A stretch of DNA of 64,000 bases, from the NCBI GenBank assembly GCA_000697475.1, contig JNEU01000898.1, forward strand, positions 1-64,000, given 5' to 3'. Positions 11,062 to 22,698 of the stretch are shown here, piece after piece. A program made the position numbers and the translations under genes. The DNA is from Lichtheimia corymbifera B2541 (Eukaryota; Mucoromycota; Mucoromycetes; Mucorales; Lichtheimiaceae). The notes under the pieces are model-generated. The model saw only the letters and a program-made list of their open reading frames with translations, had not been told where the DNA came from and searched no databases. Each line of letters opens with the position of its first letter. Positions within the stretch are counted from its first letter, which is position 1.

Positions 11062-11350
11062 TTCCTGTAATGACAAGGTGTCACCAAAAGAAAAAGAATA
11101 CTTTAATCATTTGTACATCACCTTTTATAATTCCATGTGTTTGTTCCGAGATGGGGAAAAGAAGCATTATTTCTCAATAACATTCTGATTTCATCCAACG
11201 TACAAAAAGACCGTCGGCAATAGTAAAAGGATTGAATGCAATATTAAAGTCATTAAGGCTTTTGGGTGTATGGGTAGGGACGTGTATGAAGAAGAAGAAG
11301 AAAAAAAAGGCAAGAATGAAGGTTGTACAAACACAACTTTAAGCGTTGCC
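11062..11350. promoter_or_regulatory. Divergent promoter region
   Basis: The Kre9-like gene (-) and the helicase gene (+) start at opposite ends of this 289 bp segment, so both promoters must lie within or next to it. I do not see a clear TATA box for either. Confidence 0.5.
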
Positions 11351-12750
11351 ATGTGTGGAGTTAAATTTGACAGCTTTCTCTTTCGCATGTTTGTTAGAAT
11401 CCAAGCCCGATTGTACAGCTCCAAGGCATCCTTCGAGGTGTGTGTGCGACATCCCCAACCCCCACTCACTATGGCTAACAATATCGATAGCACCTTGGCA
11501 TTACGACAAATGTATGTCGAAATCTACAGCAGCGATTTCACGTCGATCGACCTACAGTGGCGCAAGAGCAATTCATACCCTTAATGCAGTCAGGACGAGA
11601 TTTATTTCTGCGTGATCGAACAGGATCTGGAAAGACATTTGGAATGGCGGTTGTGTTGGCATCGCGACTAGCTACAGCAGCTGAGGGGGACACGAACAAT
11701 AGTCTACGGTCACTTTACGTGGTGCCAAATCACGAGTTGGCAGTACAAATCAGCGACTGGATACAAACGTTGCATGGTTCACCATCGCCATTGATACAAT
11801 CAACAACAGCTTCAGCATTCAAAAACATCCAATCAACTACAGTACCGCATACGCTGATAGGCACCCCAGGACGACTCGTTGATTGTATTGACCGGATACC
11901 AACACATTTGCTTGATTGTATCATTATTGAAGAAGCCGACCAAGCTCTACGACTACCGACACGTTATGCGCCTTTGAAGAAGCAAAAAAAGAGAGCAGCT
12001 AATCCAAAACCAACCCAAGTGCTTGTGGATCAACTTTTGAGCAAATCTCAGGGACGCAAACCACAGCTCGCTGCTATTTCCGCAACTCTCAATCGACCCC
12101 TTAGACATTGGATGCGTACACATGGATGGGTGCATAATCCAGCCTTTGTTGATATTACTCAGAACGTGCAGGCGATCAATCACCATATAAAGCATCATTG
12201 CCTTCTCGTCTCACCAGGAGCTGTCAGAAACATTGGTTCAATTTATGAAGATGAAGATGAGGAGGAGGAGACTATATCGCAGGAGGAGCAACAACAACAT
12301 CCTTTATTGGAAAGCATCGCTGTATTATTGGACATCGAATCTGTGCATAATGGGATCCTCTTTGTTGATTCATCCGTCAGTGTAACCACAGTAATAAGGC
12401 AGCTGCGTACGTTTGGTGTTGATGCACTCGACATCCGAGGATATAACGATTGGAAGGCACAACTTACTGATGATCAAATACCAACATCACCACCACTTTG
12501 GGTTGCTACCGAGTTTTCTGCACGTGGCATGGATATACCCAATGTTTCCCACATTTTTATTCTCGGTGAACCATCTTCTATTGCAAGTTATGTACACATG
12601 GCAGGACGTACAGGACGATTGGGAAGGAATGGCTTCAATGAGGGCAAGGTGATCACCCTTGTCGAAGATAAAAGCCGTGCTGAGGATCGAATGTGGAACA
12701 TGTATAGACTTATGAATGCAAATGTAGGTCATTATCAACACGTTCAATAA
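11351..12750 (+). CDS. Mitochondrial DEAD-box-like RNA helicase (Mrh4/DDX28-like)
   Basis: Two exons, 11351-11437 and 11491-12750, about 448 aa. The 53-nt intron has a GTGTGT donor, a GGCTAAC branch-like site and a GATAG end; without it the helicase frame is closed upstream. Exon 1 encodes a basic, Ser-rich presequence (RIQARLYSSK) that looks mitochondrial. Helicase motifs in order: SFEHLGI (Q-region), RTGSGKT (I), TPGRL (Ib), IIEEAD (II), SAT (III), a RGMDIP-type motif V and HMAGRTGRLGR (VI). Motif II reads EEAD rather than DEAD. A Glu-rich insert lies near 12246-12300. Mrh4-type proteins act on mitochondrial rRNA or ribosome assembly; the assignment to that group is inferred. An alternative start is the in-frame ATG at 11387. 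Confidence 0.8.
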
Positions 12751-12857
12751 AGATTACTGTAAATAAAAGGTGTTTCATAAAAGAGCTATTTACAAGATAT
12801 TATATTGTGGTTTGAATATAGTACAGGGATGGAGAATATGAGGGAAAAAAGTGGGAA

Positions 12858-14588
12858 TCATGGTAGCTTGATTGCAGACTCGGGTTCCTGGTCAGACGAT
12901 TCTTCTTGTGGCATATACCTTTCAATATATCGCTCTAGAGATTCACCAGGATCGTAACCACATGTTTTCATATCATGCAGAGCCATGTCAATCCGTGCAT
13001 CACCAGAGATCGCTAGCTTTTTAACGAGTCGATAATAACATCCACGAAGCGGTACGAGTCCCATCGCCTTTGTATCTTCAAGATACCTAAACGCGTCCTC
13101 GTAGTTGTCCTGTGTGCATAGCAAGGCCACCATTTTGCTCATCGTTGTCGCTGTTGGGATAATGTCGCCACGCACATACTCGTTGAAAATGCTCACGCCC
13201 ATGGCGGCATCTTTCATATGGATACACGCGTCCAGAACAGAGTCGATGGTCTCGATATTGATTGATAACTCGAGTTCTTTGGCTTTTGCAAATGTTTCAA
13301 ACGCTTCTTCAGCTTCATTGTTGAATGCAAATGCATGGATAATCAAATTGAACGCAACAATATCCAATGCACCTTCCTTGTGGAGTTGCAAAGCCGCGTC
13401 ACGTGCTGATCGTATTGCCTTGGTGTCTCTTCCCAATTTGTATGCGATTGGCCTGGCTGTTTCTCGAGATGGTGCCACACCCGTCTTACGCATGATATAC
13501 AGAACTTTGAGCATATTCCTCCAATCCTCACTCGGCGTGTATGATTCAATCAATGCTGCAAAATGGGACTCCTTATAGCTGAACCCAAGCGATCCAAGAA
13601 TACGGAAAACATCGATGCTGAGCTGAGAATCTCCATGTCGACCTGCGACTTGCAATACGTATTGACATAAACCTTCATCGGGCGATAGCTTTTTTTCATT
13701 GACTGCTATTTGCCAAGCAGCTTTAACGATATCATACTAACGGAATCCATGATGAGTATTATAGATGCATAAAGTTCGCTCTTTACTTACTGATCCTTTA
13801 ATTGCTGCACAACGTAATGTTTTGATAAAGATGGGATGAAAGTGATCCGGCAGGGTATCGATATCAGCATGTCTTTCAAGGTGAACACGTTCTGCCTCCT
13901 GAAGATAAGTGAACGCGACATCTGGTTGTCCATATCCAAGGGCGGTATCCACGATAGACATGTAGGATTGTAATGTTGGTATTATCTTGTTCCGCTTCAT
14001 TGCCTCCAATATATCAATCGCATGCTCCAATTCGCCATTATAGCACGTACAATGGATCATCTCCACCAGGACCCTTCGAGCATTCGGGTTGTATCCGCAG
14101 TGTTTGAATACCTCTCTCAGCCTGGCCATGAGTCTGACTTGACCGAAACGTGCTGCAAGCTATAATGTTATTGATTAGTTTTATGCATGGTGATAGTATA
14201 AATGTCAACATACTCCAAATGATCGATGAAAAAAGGATGGTTTTGGAAGAATACCCTTGTCAAGCATTTCTTCAAGCAATGGCATGATCATACTGTAATC
14301 GTGTGATTTGGCGTAGGCGCTTAGAAGGAATTCGTACGTGTGTGCGTCGTATGGGATGTTGTTTTTGTCAAGGATGTCTGCAAGGCCAAGGATTGTTTCT
14401 CGAGTATGAGCAGCAGGCAACGCCATGTCAGCGATTGCTCCCAGCGACTGTTGCATTTTCTTGTGTATTATCTGCTTCAATTCTTCTGGTGATAGTGGTG
14501 TATCTCCTCCATCGAGTGTAAGCTGGTGAGCAGGTTGTCGCCAACGGTGACGACGTTTTGCTTTGTTGGTTGTCTCCTTAGTTGCCAT
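12858..14588 (-). CDS. Pentatricopeptide-repeat (PPR) protein, probably mitochondrial
   Basis: Three exons: 14214-14588, 13791-14159 and 12858-13736, at least 540 aa. The protein is a chain of helical pairs with the PPR pattern, for example YDAHTYEFLLSAYAKSHDY, HAIDILEAMKRNKIIPTLQSY and ALDIVAFNLIIHAFAFNNEA. PPR proteins bind organellar RNA one base per repeat and help its processing or translation. The frame stays open upstream of the first ATG (14588) to about 14720, and that stretch (RLLQRYVSTAT) looks like a mitochondrial presequence. There is no ATG in it, so a further 5' exon or a non-AUG start is likely. I could not resolve it. Confidence 0.8.
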
Positions 14589-14719
14589 ATCCGTTGCCGT
14601 GGATACGTATCGCTGCAAAAGTCGACTCTCACGAAAAAGTAGCGTGTCTCGTAACGTAGCTGTTGCTGTACCTAGATTCAAGAGTGAGCGAAATGACAAC
14701 TTTTGAAAGAGAACCCATC

Positions 14720-15156
14720 TTTACACTGTAGAGATCGAGGCGGCAATCGAACACGAGCAAGCGTGCATGAAGCACGCGATAAGGGTCGAGACATGATCAG
14801 CCAAAGAAGCGCGAGTTGTGGAAGGATCGATGACGGGGACGAGAGCGAGTCGTATTTGCAAGGTGGAAAGCAAGAGCGGGTGTTCACTGCACAAAAACAT
14901 TGCGGTCTTGGAAATCTTAAGTCTTTCTTTGTCACACAGCACAGCTACTTGACAATTCATTCATGTATGCATGTACTCTTACTATATCTTCTTGTTCAAC
15001 CACACAAACGAAACAGGAATACATCGGATATAAAAGACTTTATTGTCATGTGCATGGTATTAGAACATGATTATAATGGCATCATGTTGTTGTTAATCCC
15101 CTTTCTGCTGCTTATGGTCCAAATCCTCCTCCTCTATCCATCCATTCAACACCATT
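14720..15156. other. Intergenic region upstream of the PPR gene
   Basis: About 430 bp between the PPR gene and the next small minus-strand gene. It probably holds the PPR promoter or first exon. No convincing coding frame or structured RNA was seen. Confidence 0.4.
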
Positions 15157-15214
15157 CTAGTCCCCAACAAGCGTGATATTCAAATCAATAATAGATATAT
15201 TGTTATGCAAAACT

Positions 15215-15538
15215 TTAAAGAGTACGCTGTACTGATCGACGCAACGGCTTGTTCCCGCTCTCCTCAGCTTGGTGTTGTTGTTGTTGTTCAGATTGATAAT
15301 GGGCTTGTTCTGGTGAAGGATTGAAGCCTTGAGTAGTATATTCCTTGAGTCGGTTGCTAGTGTACGCCTTGCTTCCAAGATATCCTCCCAATGCACCTAT
15401 ATTAGTGATACTACTATTAGAATAGCTCGCCGTCAACTCTCCGGTTCCACATACAAACTGCCAACCCTGCCCTATGATAATAAAAAGCTAATGTCAGTAT
15501 TCTTGTTGTCTGTAATGGCGAAATAGCAAGCGTACCAT
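15215..15538 (-). CDS. Small hypothetical protein (tentative model)
   Basis: A 15215-15466 exon encodes about 84 aa with a hydrophobic, Gly/Ser-rich first half (TGELTASYSNSS, ALGGYLGSKA) and a Gln-rich second half. It can be joined to an ATG (15536-15538) that sits directly against a GTACGC donor, with acceptor GGGCAG. This makes the start codon the last coding triplet of exon 1, which is unusual but in phase. I do not recognise the family. Its start is only about 125 bp from the divergent phosphoesterase gene. Confidence 0.35.
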
Positions 15539-15664
15539 CCGAGGAAAATGGATCGTGGACTATTCTTCATGTTGAGTACAAATGATAAAGCTATAGCAGT
15601 GGCTTGGAGAGTTTAGACAAGGTACAGAGGAGGAGGCGCTGGGTACTCAGCTCCATGCAAATCA

Positions 15665-16390
15665 ATGGAACTTATCCTCTACTTGGAACCGGCTCCCTCA
15701 TCACAATTCAGACACCATGTCGATTCCTTCATTCAAAGTACTCGAGTTCAGCCTGCCGTGTCAACTGCTTGTAAATATCATTGCCATATATCCATGACTG
15801 GCTTCTTTCATGTTCCCAAGGAAACGCTCTCGTTTGTCATAACAACGCTTGATCATTTATTGAACCAGGATTCCACTACTCTGACAACATCGAATACGCT
15901 CCTCACCAAGCATGAACCCCCATCTATCCATAAAGATCCAGTCCTTGTCAGAAAATCCACCACCATCCAGGATCCTGCCACTGGACATGAGCAAACTATC
16001 AATCAAATGCCTGTACACCTTTTACTCTCTATAACCGTTCCACCCATTTACCATGAAATCGTCAAAGAACTTGCATGCCGCATCAAGGGTATACGTGCAA
16101 AGGCTATAAATCACATCAGCCTTGCCTACTGGGATGAGCCTGAAGAATCACGGGACTTGTACTCCGTCTGGAATCGTCGTGTGCTTGAGGATGGCATGAT
16201 GGATGATATGTATCGACGTGCATGTGAGGAGTTCGGTAAATGCGACTTTGAAAGAGCGATTGAATGGGACATCGTATTGTATGAAAGGACAAGCAAGAGT
16301 ACCCGTGCAGGTGTGCCGCATGTCTTTGAAGAAAAGAAACGATGGTGGGCTACCGATCGCTTAAATGATCTCAATGGAAGTAGTCGTTGA
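15665..16390 (+). CDS. 2H phosphoesterase-superfamily protein
   Basis: 241 aa, single exon. Two His-x-Ser/Thr motifs spaced as in the 2H superfamily are visible: HIS at residues 41-43 (in KYHCHISMTGFF) and HIS at 150-152 (in AINHISLAYW). In this superfamily (2'-5' RNA ligase, cyclic phosphodiesterase, AKAP-type) the two histidines hydrolyse 2',3'-cyclic or 2'-5' phosphoesters of RNA or nucleotides. The exact substrate cannot be read from sequence. The last 20 bases of the coding region overlap the end of ARMC7 on the other strand. Confidence 0.7.
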   Translation: MELILYLEPAPSSQFRHHVDSFIQSTRVQPAVSTACKYHCHISMTGFFHVPKETLSFVITTLDHLLNQDSTTLTTSNTLLTKHEPPSIHKDPVLVRKSTTIQDPATGHEQTINQMPVHLLLSITVPPIYHEIVKELACRIKGIRAKAINHISLAYWDEPEESRDLYSVWNRRVLEDGMMDDMYRRACEEFGKCDFERAIEWDIVLYERTSKSTRAGVPHVFEEKKRWWATDRLNDLNGSSR

Positions 16391-17146
16391 GGAATAAAGT
16401 TGCCATGGTGCGTATCCGGGGATTCTTGCCTTCACTGGATCGTAATTGCTCAAGCCCTTTCTTCAAGTCGTGGGTACAAATCGCTATGAAAGCAATATAA
16501 TGTCAAAATACATATCTCATACACGATAATAAAGGAGACATACTTGGTTGGGATGACGGCTCAATAAGGAGCATCAATGTGGTCATTGCATTGATCACGG
16601 TGTCATCTTGTGTCTGGGTACTGTTGACGGCATCCCATACTGTTTTCTTGAGGGCATCGATGCATTCCGGTTGCAAAAAGATGTACTGCCGATGATTGGG
16701 GTCTACAAACGGATGCTTTTATTAATCCCTTATTCTCGTTTCCATGGTATCGATAGGTCCTTCGTTACCTGAGCAAATATTTGCTAACCCACCCGTACCA
16801 AATTCCTTCAGCGTTGGATCAGGATCCTCAAGGCCATCTATAGTCATATCCATACTTTAGATACCAGACGCGCAAATAGTAACCCATGCCATACTTATAA
16901 AAAGGTCGATAGCGTTGGCCTGCCACAGGTGTTCATAATTGATGGGATCGTATGCGAAATTGGCCAGATTCGCTAGCACTTGTTGTTTTGCCTCTGAAGC
17001 ACAATTTAGACCGTGGACATGGTTGTCAAGGTATGGTAGGGTTACTTGCCTAAACTCCTAGTCACTAGATACTCTTGCACTAATTGACTCAAGAATTCGC
17101 CACGGTCAGATTCCTTTTTGCTTGGACGTTGTCGTCGCTTTGACAT
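16371..17146 (-). CDS. ARMC7: ARMC7-like armadillo-repeat protein
   Basis: Five exons: 17050-17146, 16895-16993, 16769-16837, 16544-16702 and 16371-16483, giving 178 aa, close to the human ARMC7 length. The first armadillo repeats are highly recognisable ([35 protein letters not shown]), followed by [14 protein letters not shown]. Intron 1 uses a GC donor (G|GCAAGT at 17044-17049) and an ordinary TTCAG end; the phases only close with this donor. ARMC7 proteins are linked to the spliceosome in animals and plants; that role is carried over from the family. The 3' coding end overlaps the phosphoesterase gene. Confidence 0.88.
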
Positions 17147-17367
17147 TTGGGGGAACGGGTGGTGTGGTGTTCTGGTACAAGCTGAGGATCGATATTCCCG
17201 ACGTCGTCCTTGGTGTTGACATGGTTGCATGATCTACTAAATAGTGACCTATATACTTCATTAGTCAATAAATCTGCTTTGCAATATAAAACTTGTCTGC
17301 TCAATAGTGTATAACCGTCATATTTACAAAAGTATTATCCATTTGAACTTGAACAAGGCATTTAATT

Positions 17368-17877
17368 CTAATAAGAGGAGAGCTGTCTATCATAATTCGC
17401 ACCTCCAGCACGACGAAGTCTAGTCATAATATCGTTCTCTTCCAAATCATGCGTGCTTGAAGCTGGGACCTCAATATGGAAGTTGCGTAGGATGTTCTTG
17501 ACGTCTGCGATTTGGATACTGAGCTTGGCCTTGCGCATCACACCCACCGAGTCGCCACACCAAGGCACAAGGACGAACTTTACACGTTGGGAATATCTAC
17601 AACAGCCCCAAATCAGAAATCATTCACAACCCTTCCTATGCTCTTGGATACTTTACTCGTCGTTGCTCATGTTCATGCGGACGTATCCCCAACCAGCAAG
17701 CTCGGGCTTGAGTTGTTCAACAAACTCGGATAATCCTCCAGAGCCGGTACCAGCGACTTTGAGGCGATCAGGCTTACCATCGGCGAAATCGAAAAAGGCC
17801 CAGTTGGTGGATGACTTGTCATCTCGAACATCCTCATAGGCTTCGGCAATGGCAGGGTCGGTGACGTTCAAGGACAT
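17368..17877 (-). CDS. Coactosin-like actin-binding protein (ADF-H domain)
   Basis: Two exons, 17657-17877 and 17368-17596, with a 60-nt GT-AG intron, giving 149 aa. One ADF-homology domain fills the protein: AYEDVRDDKSSTNWAFFDF, then FVLVPWCGDSVGVMRKAKLS, and the characteristic end RRAGGANYDRQ, which matches the KKAGGANYD end of coactosin rather than cofilin. Coactosin binds F-actin and counteracts capping. Length fits the family. Confidence 0.9.
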
Positions 17878-19137
17878 GATGCTAAAAGATGATGAAAGGA
17901 ATACTGGAACAAGGAGAGCACGAATAGCGCTTGGTTGCCACTGTACCTCTTTTTGGTGTCCGAATCAAAGATGTACGTGGTTGGTTTAATACAGCAACCC
18001 CAGTGAATCGCCCCTCCTACACAACAACACCTCTTCCATTCTCGGATATAGTCATCCAATAGCAATAAAGAATCCTGATTATTCTATTGCTACCAAATGA
18101 TATATAATAGACCGGTCATATCCCTTGATTAATTACATTACTGGACAGCATGGTGTTCCTGAAAGGCGTCCAGTGGCTATTTTCATAAACAGGTGTAACA
18201 TGTGTGGTTTGCATGACAAAAATAGAGCAACTGGCTGCATATATATATCCCCATCATCCATGTTTGGATTGTACTAAGCTTATGTGATTGTGGGCACGTC
18301 AAAATAAAACCTTATTATGCTTCTTGTACTGTATCGAGGTGTAAATGTGGTGGCGCTTAAGCCATATGGTTTATATATGTTCCCCAGCATCGGGATGTAT
18401 CAATATCAATAAATCATTATGCTCCTCCTGGGTGACACTGCTCCATTTGGTAGTCCACAAACAAAGTTTGTCATTTGGACAGCTGATATGAATTTCTTCC
18501 CTCCGCGTGATGATGGGTCGCTTAAACGTCAGTAAATGGTGTACATGGGAAGATGTTGAATAGCGTACTACTACAAGTAGTAGTAGCCCAGCCACACCGA
18601 ACACTAGCTGCTACTACGTTGTACCATCATGCTGGTCCTTCTCACATTCAGACTTCTTCTACTTTCCTTTGTTGCAACACAGCATGAATACGCTAACGGC
18701 AGGCAGGCTAAAAATAACCTAGCACATTTTGCGGCTTCTGGACTTGAATGGTGCACTTGTTAGGGCAATGGTGTGTAGTAGTAGAAACATGTTATAGTCT
18801 GGCCATTCTACTACAGGATATGTGATGAGTGGATCTCTACAAGGAAATGTATTATGTTGATCCTTCACTGCTCTTAAATGTCAAAACATTTCTTTGTCAA
18901 AAGTTGTCGCTTTTGATTGGGTAAGAAATACGAGAAAGGCCTAGTGACCTTGTGATTCTCCAACAATAGGGCTCAGCAGTGACATGGAATTCTGCTAATG
19001 CTTATAGTTTGAGAGTGTCAGCTCACCCAAGACTCTATTTCTGCACATAAAAGAAGCCGCCATGTCAGTTATAATCTTGTTTCTTTCTTTCAAGCAACGG
19101 AACGCTTTCCCATTACTCATCGGGTCATCGCTTATCC
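17878..19137. other. Intergenic region, 1.26 kb
   Basis: It lies between the coactosin and protease genes, which point away from each other, so both promoters are here. A 20-bp inverted repeat of TAC/GTA triplets occurs near 18566-18585, with more ACTAC runs at 18600-18830. No coding frame I can support. Confidence 0.4.
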
Positions 19138-20593
19138 ATGAAACCAGTTACCATAGTTCTTTCGTTGACGACGCTATTACTGCTCGTTATCGCCGCAAAC
19201 GCAGTACCTGCATCAAGTGATAACTTGCCACCTCGACAACAGCAACAACAAAAAAGGGAATCTCATCCGTTGTCACTACCGTTGCGACGATATAAAGGGA
19301 GAAGAAATCACCAGATTCAGCGTCGACAGCAACCTAGCATGTCAACTTTGGATGGTGGTAATGACACAGTACGTGTGACACCAGGTCTTTATGATATGGC
19401 CATGACCGAATTTGCTATCCCTATCAGCATTGGTACACCTGCACGAGAGTTTTTGCTTTTGTTTGATACCGGAAGTGCAGATACATGGGTGGTTGGACCC
19501 TCGTGTACAAATACAACCACCTGTGCTGCCGACAATGGTAAGGCGCATAAACCAATGATCGATGCCAAAACCGAAGCTGACTTTTTTTATTCTGTACACT
19601 ACAGTGTATGATCCAAATGCATCCACTACCTACGCATCCACCCCTTATGACTTTATCATCAACTATGCTATTGGCAGCTCCAACGGCACATATGCAGTGG
19701 ATCGTGTGGCTGTAGACGATGCTGTCCTTCCGCAACAAATGTTTGCAGTAGTCAATGACACCGAGCATTTCTTCACCACACAAGATCCCAACAGCCAATA
19801 CACCATCGATGGTATCCTTGGAGCGAGTTATCCATGGTCAACTTCACTGCAGGCGTATTACAATATTAGCTATCTTCCCATCCCATTTGCTCTTTATGCT
19901 GCACATCTTATTCCAGAGCCTGTGTTTTCAGTACACATGGGGCAGGCGTTCCAACAACACAATAACACCGACACGGCTACTACCGGAGAAGATGTCGATT
20001 TGTGGACCGGATCAGTGACATTTGGTGCTGTAAACACAAGCATTATTGATCCACAGGCTATCCGATACACTAATATATCGGTATGGCGACAATATGCTAC
20101 CAACGAGACCGGGTATATGTTCTGGGATGGTCGAGCCAACCAAATTACAATGGAGAACAACAATAATACAACCACGATTTTATCATCAAACATGAGCCAT
20201 GCTCCTTCTTTTATCATCGACACCGGTTCCAACTATTTCAGTATGCCTGAAAAAGACGCTCAGGAGCTGATTATCAACCATTTAGCCCCAGAGGCTCATA
20301 TCCGCAAAGAACAAGGTGGCTACTTTGTCGATTGCAATAATCCTAGATTATCCGACAACACAACCCTTTCCATTCACTTCTATGATAGCAGTGACCATAC
20401 AGGAGCTACTACATTCCCTTTGACCTTTCCCATCTCAGATTTGGTCTTTCAGGTGGACCAAGAGCAATGCATCCTTGCTATCAGCCCAGGCAATCAGTAT
20501 GTCGTTGGCAACTTTATCCTTTACCGATTCCTCAGCATATTTGATTTCGGAAATCATCGTGTAGGCTTTGCGCCTTTGAAAGATTCCCCATAA
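19138..20593 (+). CDS. Secreted pepsin-like aspartic protease
   Basis: Two exons, 19138-19537 and 19605-20593, joined across a GTAAGG...CTACAG intron, giving 462 aa. It starts with a signal peptide (IVLSLTTLLLLVIAANA), then a Gln- and Arg-rich propeptide with dibasic sites (KR, RR) where processing could occur. The two catalytic motifs are FDTGSADTW in the N-lobe and IDTGSNYF in the C-lobe. Many N-x-T/S sites predict heavy N-glycosylation. There is no hydrophobic C-terminus, so it is probably released rather than GPI-anchored. Family A1 enzymes cleave proteins extracellularly or in the vacuole; an extracellular place is inferred from the signal peptide. Confidence 0.9.
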
Positions 20594-20832
20594 GCAGCAC
20601 CCATAGATTGTAACTCCCATTGTATATAAATAGCATTGCATGCTACTATTTGACTATGCGCACATGTGTACGGTATCAAATGAGCGAAGTCATGATAAAA
20701 AGTGTCAGATGCGTGCAAAGGTAGTATCATGTTTCATGATGTAAAAATGTTATATAGATGACAAGCTTGATTGATATGTTGATGGGTGGTGTATTCTATG
20801 GAAATTACTTGAGTGGATTGATTTCGTGGGCT

Positions 20833-22698
20833 TCATCGATAACGGAGTACTACACGTCGACGCTCGATATCACGGAAAGTAATTTCATTAGCAACACCGG
20901 TTTTTGAAAACACTGCCTAATTGTGCAAGAAAGCAAGTCAATGGGCCATGCCATGGCGATGTAAAGTATGTGCGTCTCACCTCCAAAAATGCATCGCAAT
21001 CGATTAATCCACGAGGGGTGTTCTGGAGTATCCGAGATGCTTGGATGTCATCTGCAGCATGATGGATGTGGGACTCGTTGAGCTTGAAAATGGTTAATGC
21101 CACTCTAAACAGGACTTGGTATCCCTCACTAGCAGTTACATATATAAGCATGCGGAGATGAATAATAGCACATGTAGAAAAGGAGATCACTTACATGAAG
21201 ATACAATCCCATATTCTGACGATGGTCTGATTGAAATATAACAAAGGACGTTAGGTTGGGATTACGTATAACGAAGATGAAATGGGATTGACAATCTTCT
21301 TTGCTTACCTCAATTGGTAGTATATTGATGAATCCATCCAGGAACCAGTGGCTCGTGACTACAGTGACAGGAGGCATTTGGCCCTTTTTGCTGCTGCATT
21401 CCCAAAAACACCGCTTATTGCTCAACTTGTTCCATACTCCAGGCATCTTATCATAGACAAGCTGCATAAGCACTGATTGATCAATCGAGAGATCACGGCC
21501 ATTAAAGGCATTCTCAGGATAATAATATAATACAACTTGCTCAAGCAACCGGAAAGCCTTGTGCTCATCATCCACAATAAGCACAAAGAAAGCAGCAAGT
21601 GTCGCAAATGACGGATGATAAAATCCAAGATGGGTGGTGAATGCAACAAGCACGTTTTTCAGTGCTCGTCGTTTGGGATTGCTTTCTTCTTCATCGACTG
21701 ATGCAACAGGCTGTGAGAAATAAATGTTTTCCGAGAACGTACGCCGAGCATCTGTTGACGCCAAAAGCAACTTAATTGGATGGGTATTAACGAAAAATAT
21801 CGTTGTTGGCGTTACCTCTCTCGATCATCTGTACATGTTCATTGCTCTCCTTTCCCATATCGAGACACCTTTTGTACAACCCAGGGTCGGCATTCATTTT
21901 GGCCTGTGCACCGCTATAATGCATCCATACGCTACTTCGTAGGTGGCGAGGCACACCTTTGCGAGTATACCGTTTCACTAATATCAAAAAGGCAAGCATG
22001 TGGTTAGCTGTGTTTACGAAAATGGGGTTGTGAAATACACTAACATTTGCAGCATAAAGGGGGCAAATGATTGCCAGCCTCCGCCAGGAATGTAGCCCAT
22101 TTAGATGCTTGTCGCTCGAGAATAGGCTTGTAACCTCGGTCAAATCGATAAAGCTCTTCGATAGACACCCATTCTGTAGGCAACTTGAAGCCATAAAAGT
22201 CTCTGCAATGGATGGGTGAGCAAGCTGTTGCTGCTTGACAAGTGCCCTTTCGTCTTTTGATTATGATCCTTACCGCTTGCTTTCGATATCTTCAGAATAC
22301 GCGATTATATCGTTTGGATTTTCCAATGAAGGTTCCATGGTGCAGGTCGTTTTCTTGGAGCTCGATTTTTCTCGCTTCATTGCTTTTTTACCAAAAGCTC
22401 GGAGTTCAAGCAATGGATCAAAGTCATCCGAGGAGGCAATCGATGTTGAAGAACTTATAGATGTAAAACTGGACGCACAGCTGTTGTTGCTGATACCAGA
22501 CGAATAATAGGGCGAATAAGGAAGGTGTTCATCTCCAAAGGCTGATACTGAAGGAATGGTGTGGGAGTTGAGCCTGTTCGAAAGGTACATATGTGAAGAG
22601 TGGTCATTCTTTGGATGCTGATATCGAGGTTTGTATTCGGCGAGACTTTCGAGTGCCGTATGAAAATGTTGATAAGCAATATTTTGTTCGGTTGTCAT
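20833..22698 (-). CDS. TBC-domain Rab-GAP-like protein A (degenerate glutamine finger)
   Basis: Seven exons: 22274-22698, 22045-22202, 21816-21977, 21309-21751, 21195-21226, 20981-21128 and 20833-20916, giving 483 aa. After a low-complexity N-terminus, the TBC domain begins at LKRYTRKGVPRHLRSSVW. The arginine-finger motif IxxDxxR is present (IERDARR). The YxQ motif of motif B is replaced by FYH (GFYHPSF), where the paralogue at 51-53 kb has YCQ. Catalytic TBC proteins use both residues to stimulate GTP hydrolysis by Rabs, so this one is probably inactive or atypical as a GAP. Several introns sit at the same positions as in the paralogue, so the two arose by gene duplication. Confidence 0.88.

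Noticed and set aside
13105..13578. 157-codon plus-strand frame
   Set aside because: It is exactly antisense to the PPR exon and has no domain; it mirrors the PPR codon bias.
14703..15176. 157-codon plus-strand frame upstream of the PPR gene
   Set aside because: No domain, mixed composition, and it covers the likely PPR promoter or first exon.
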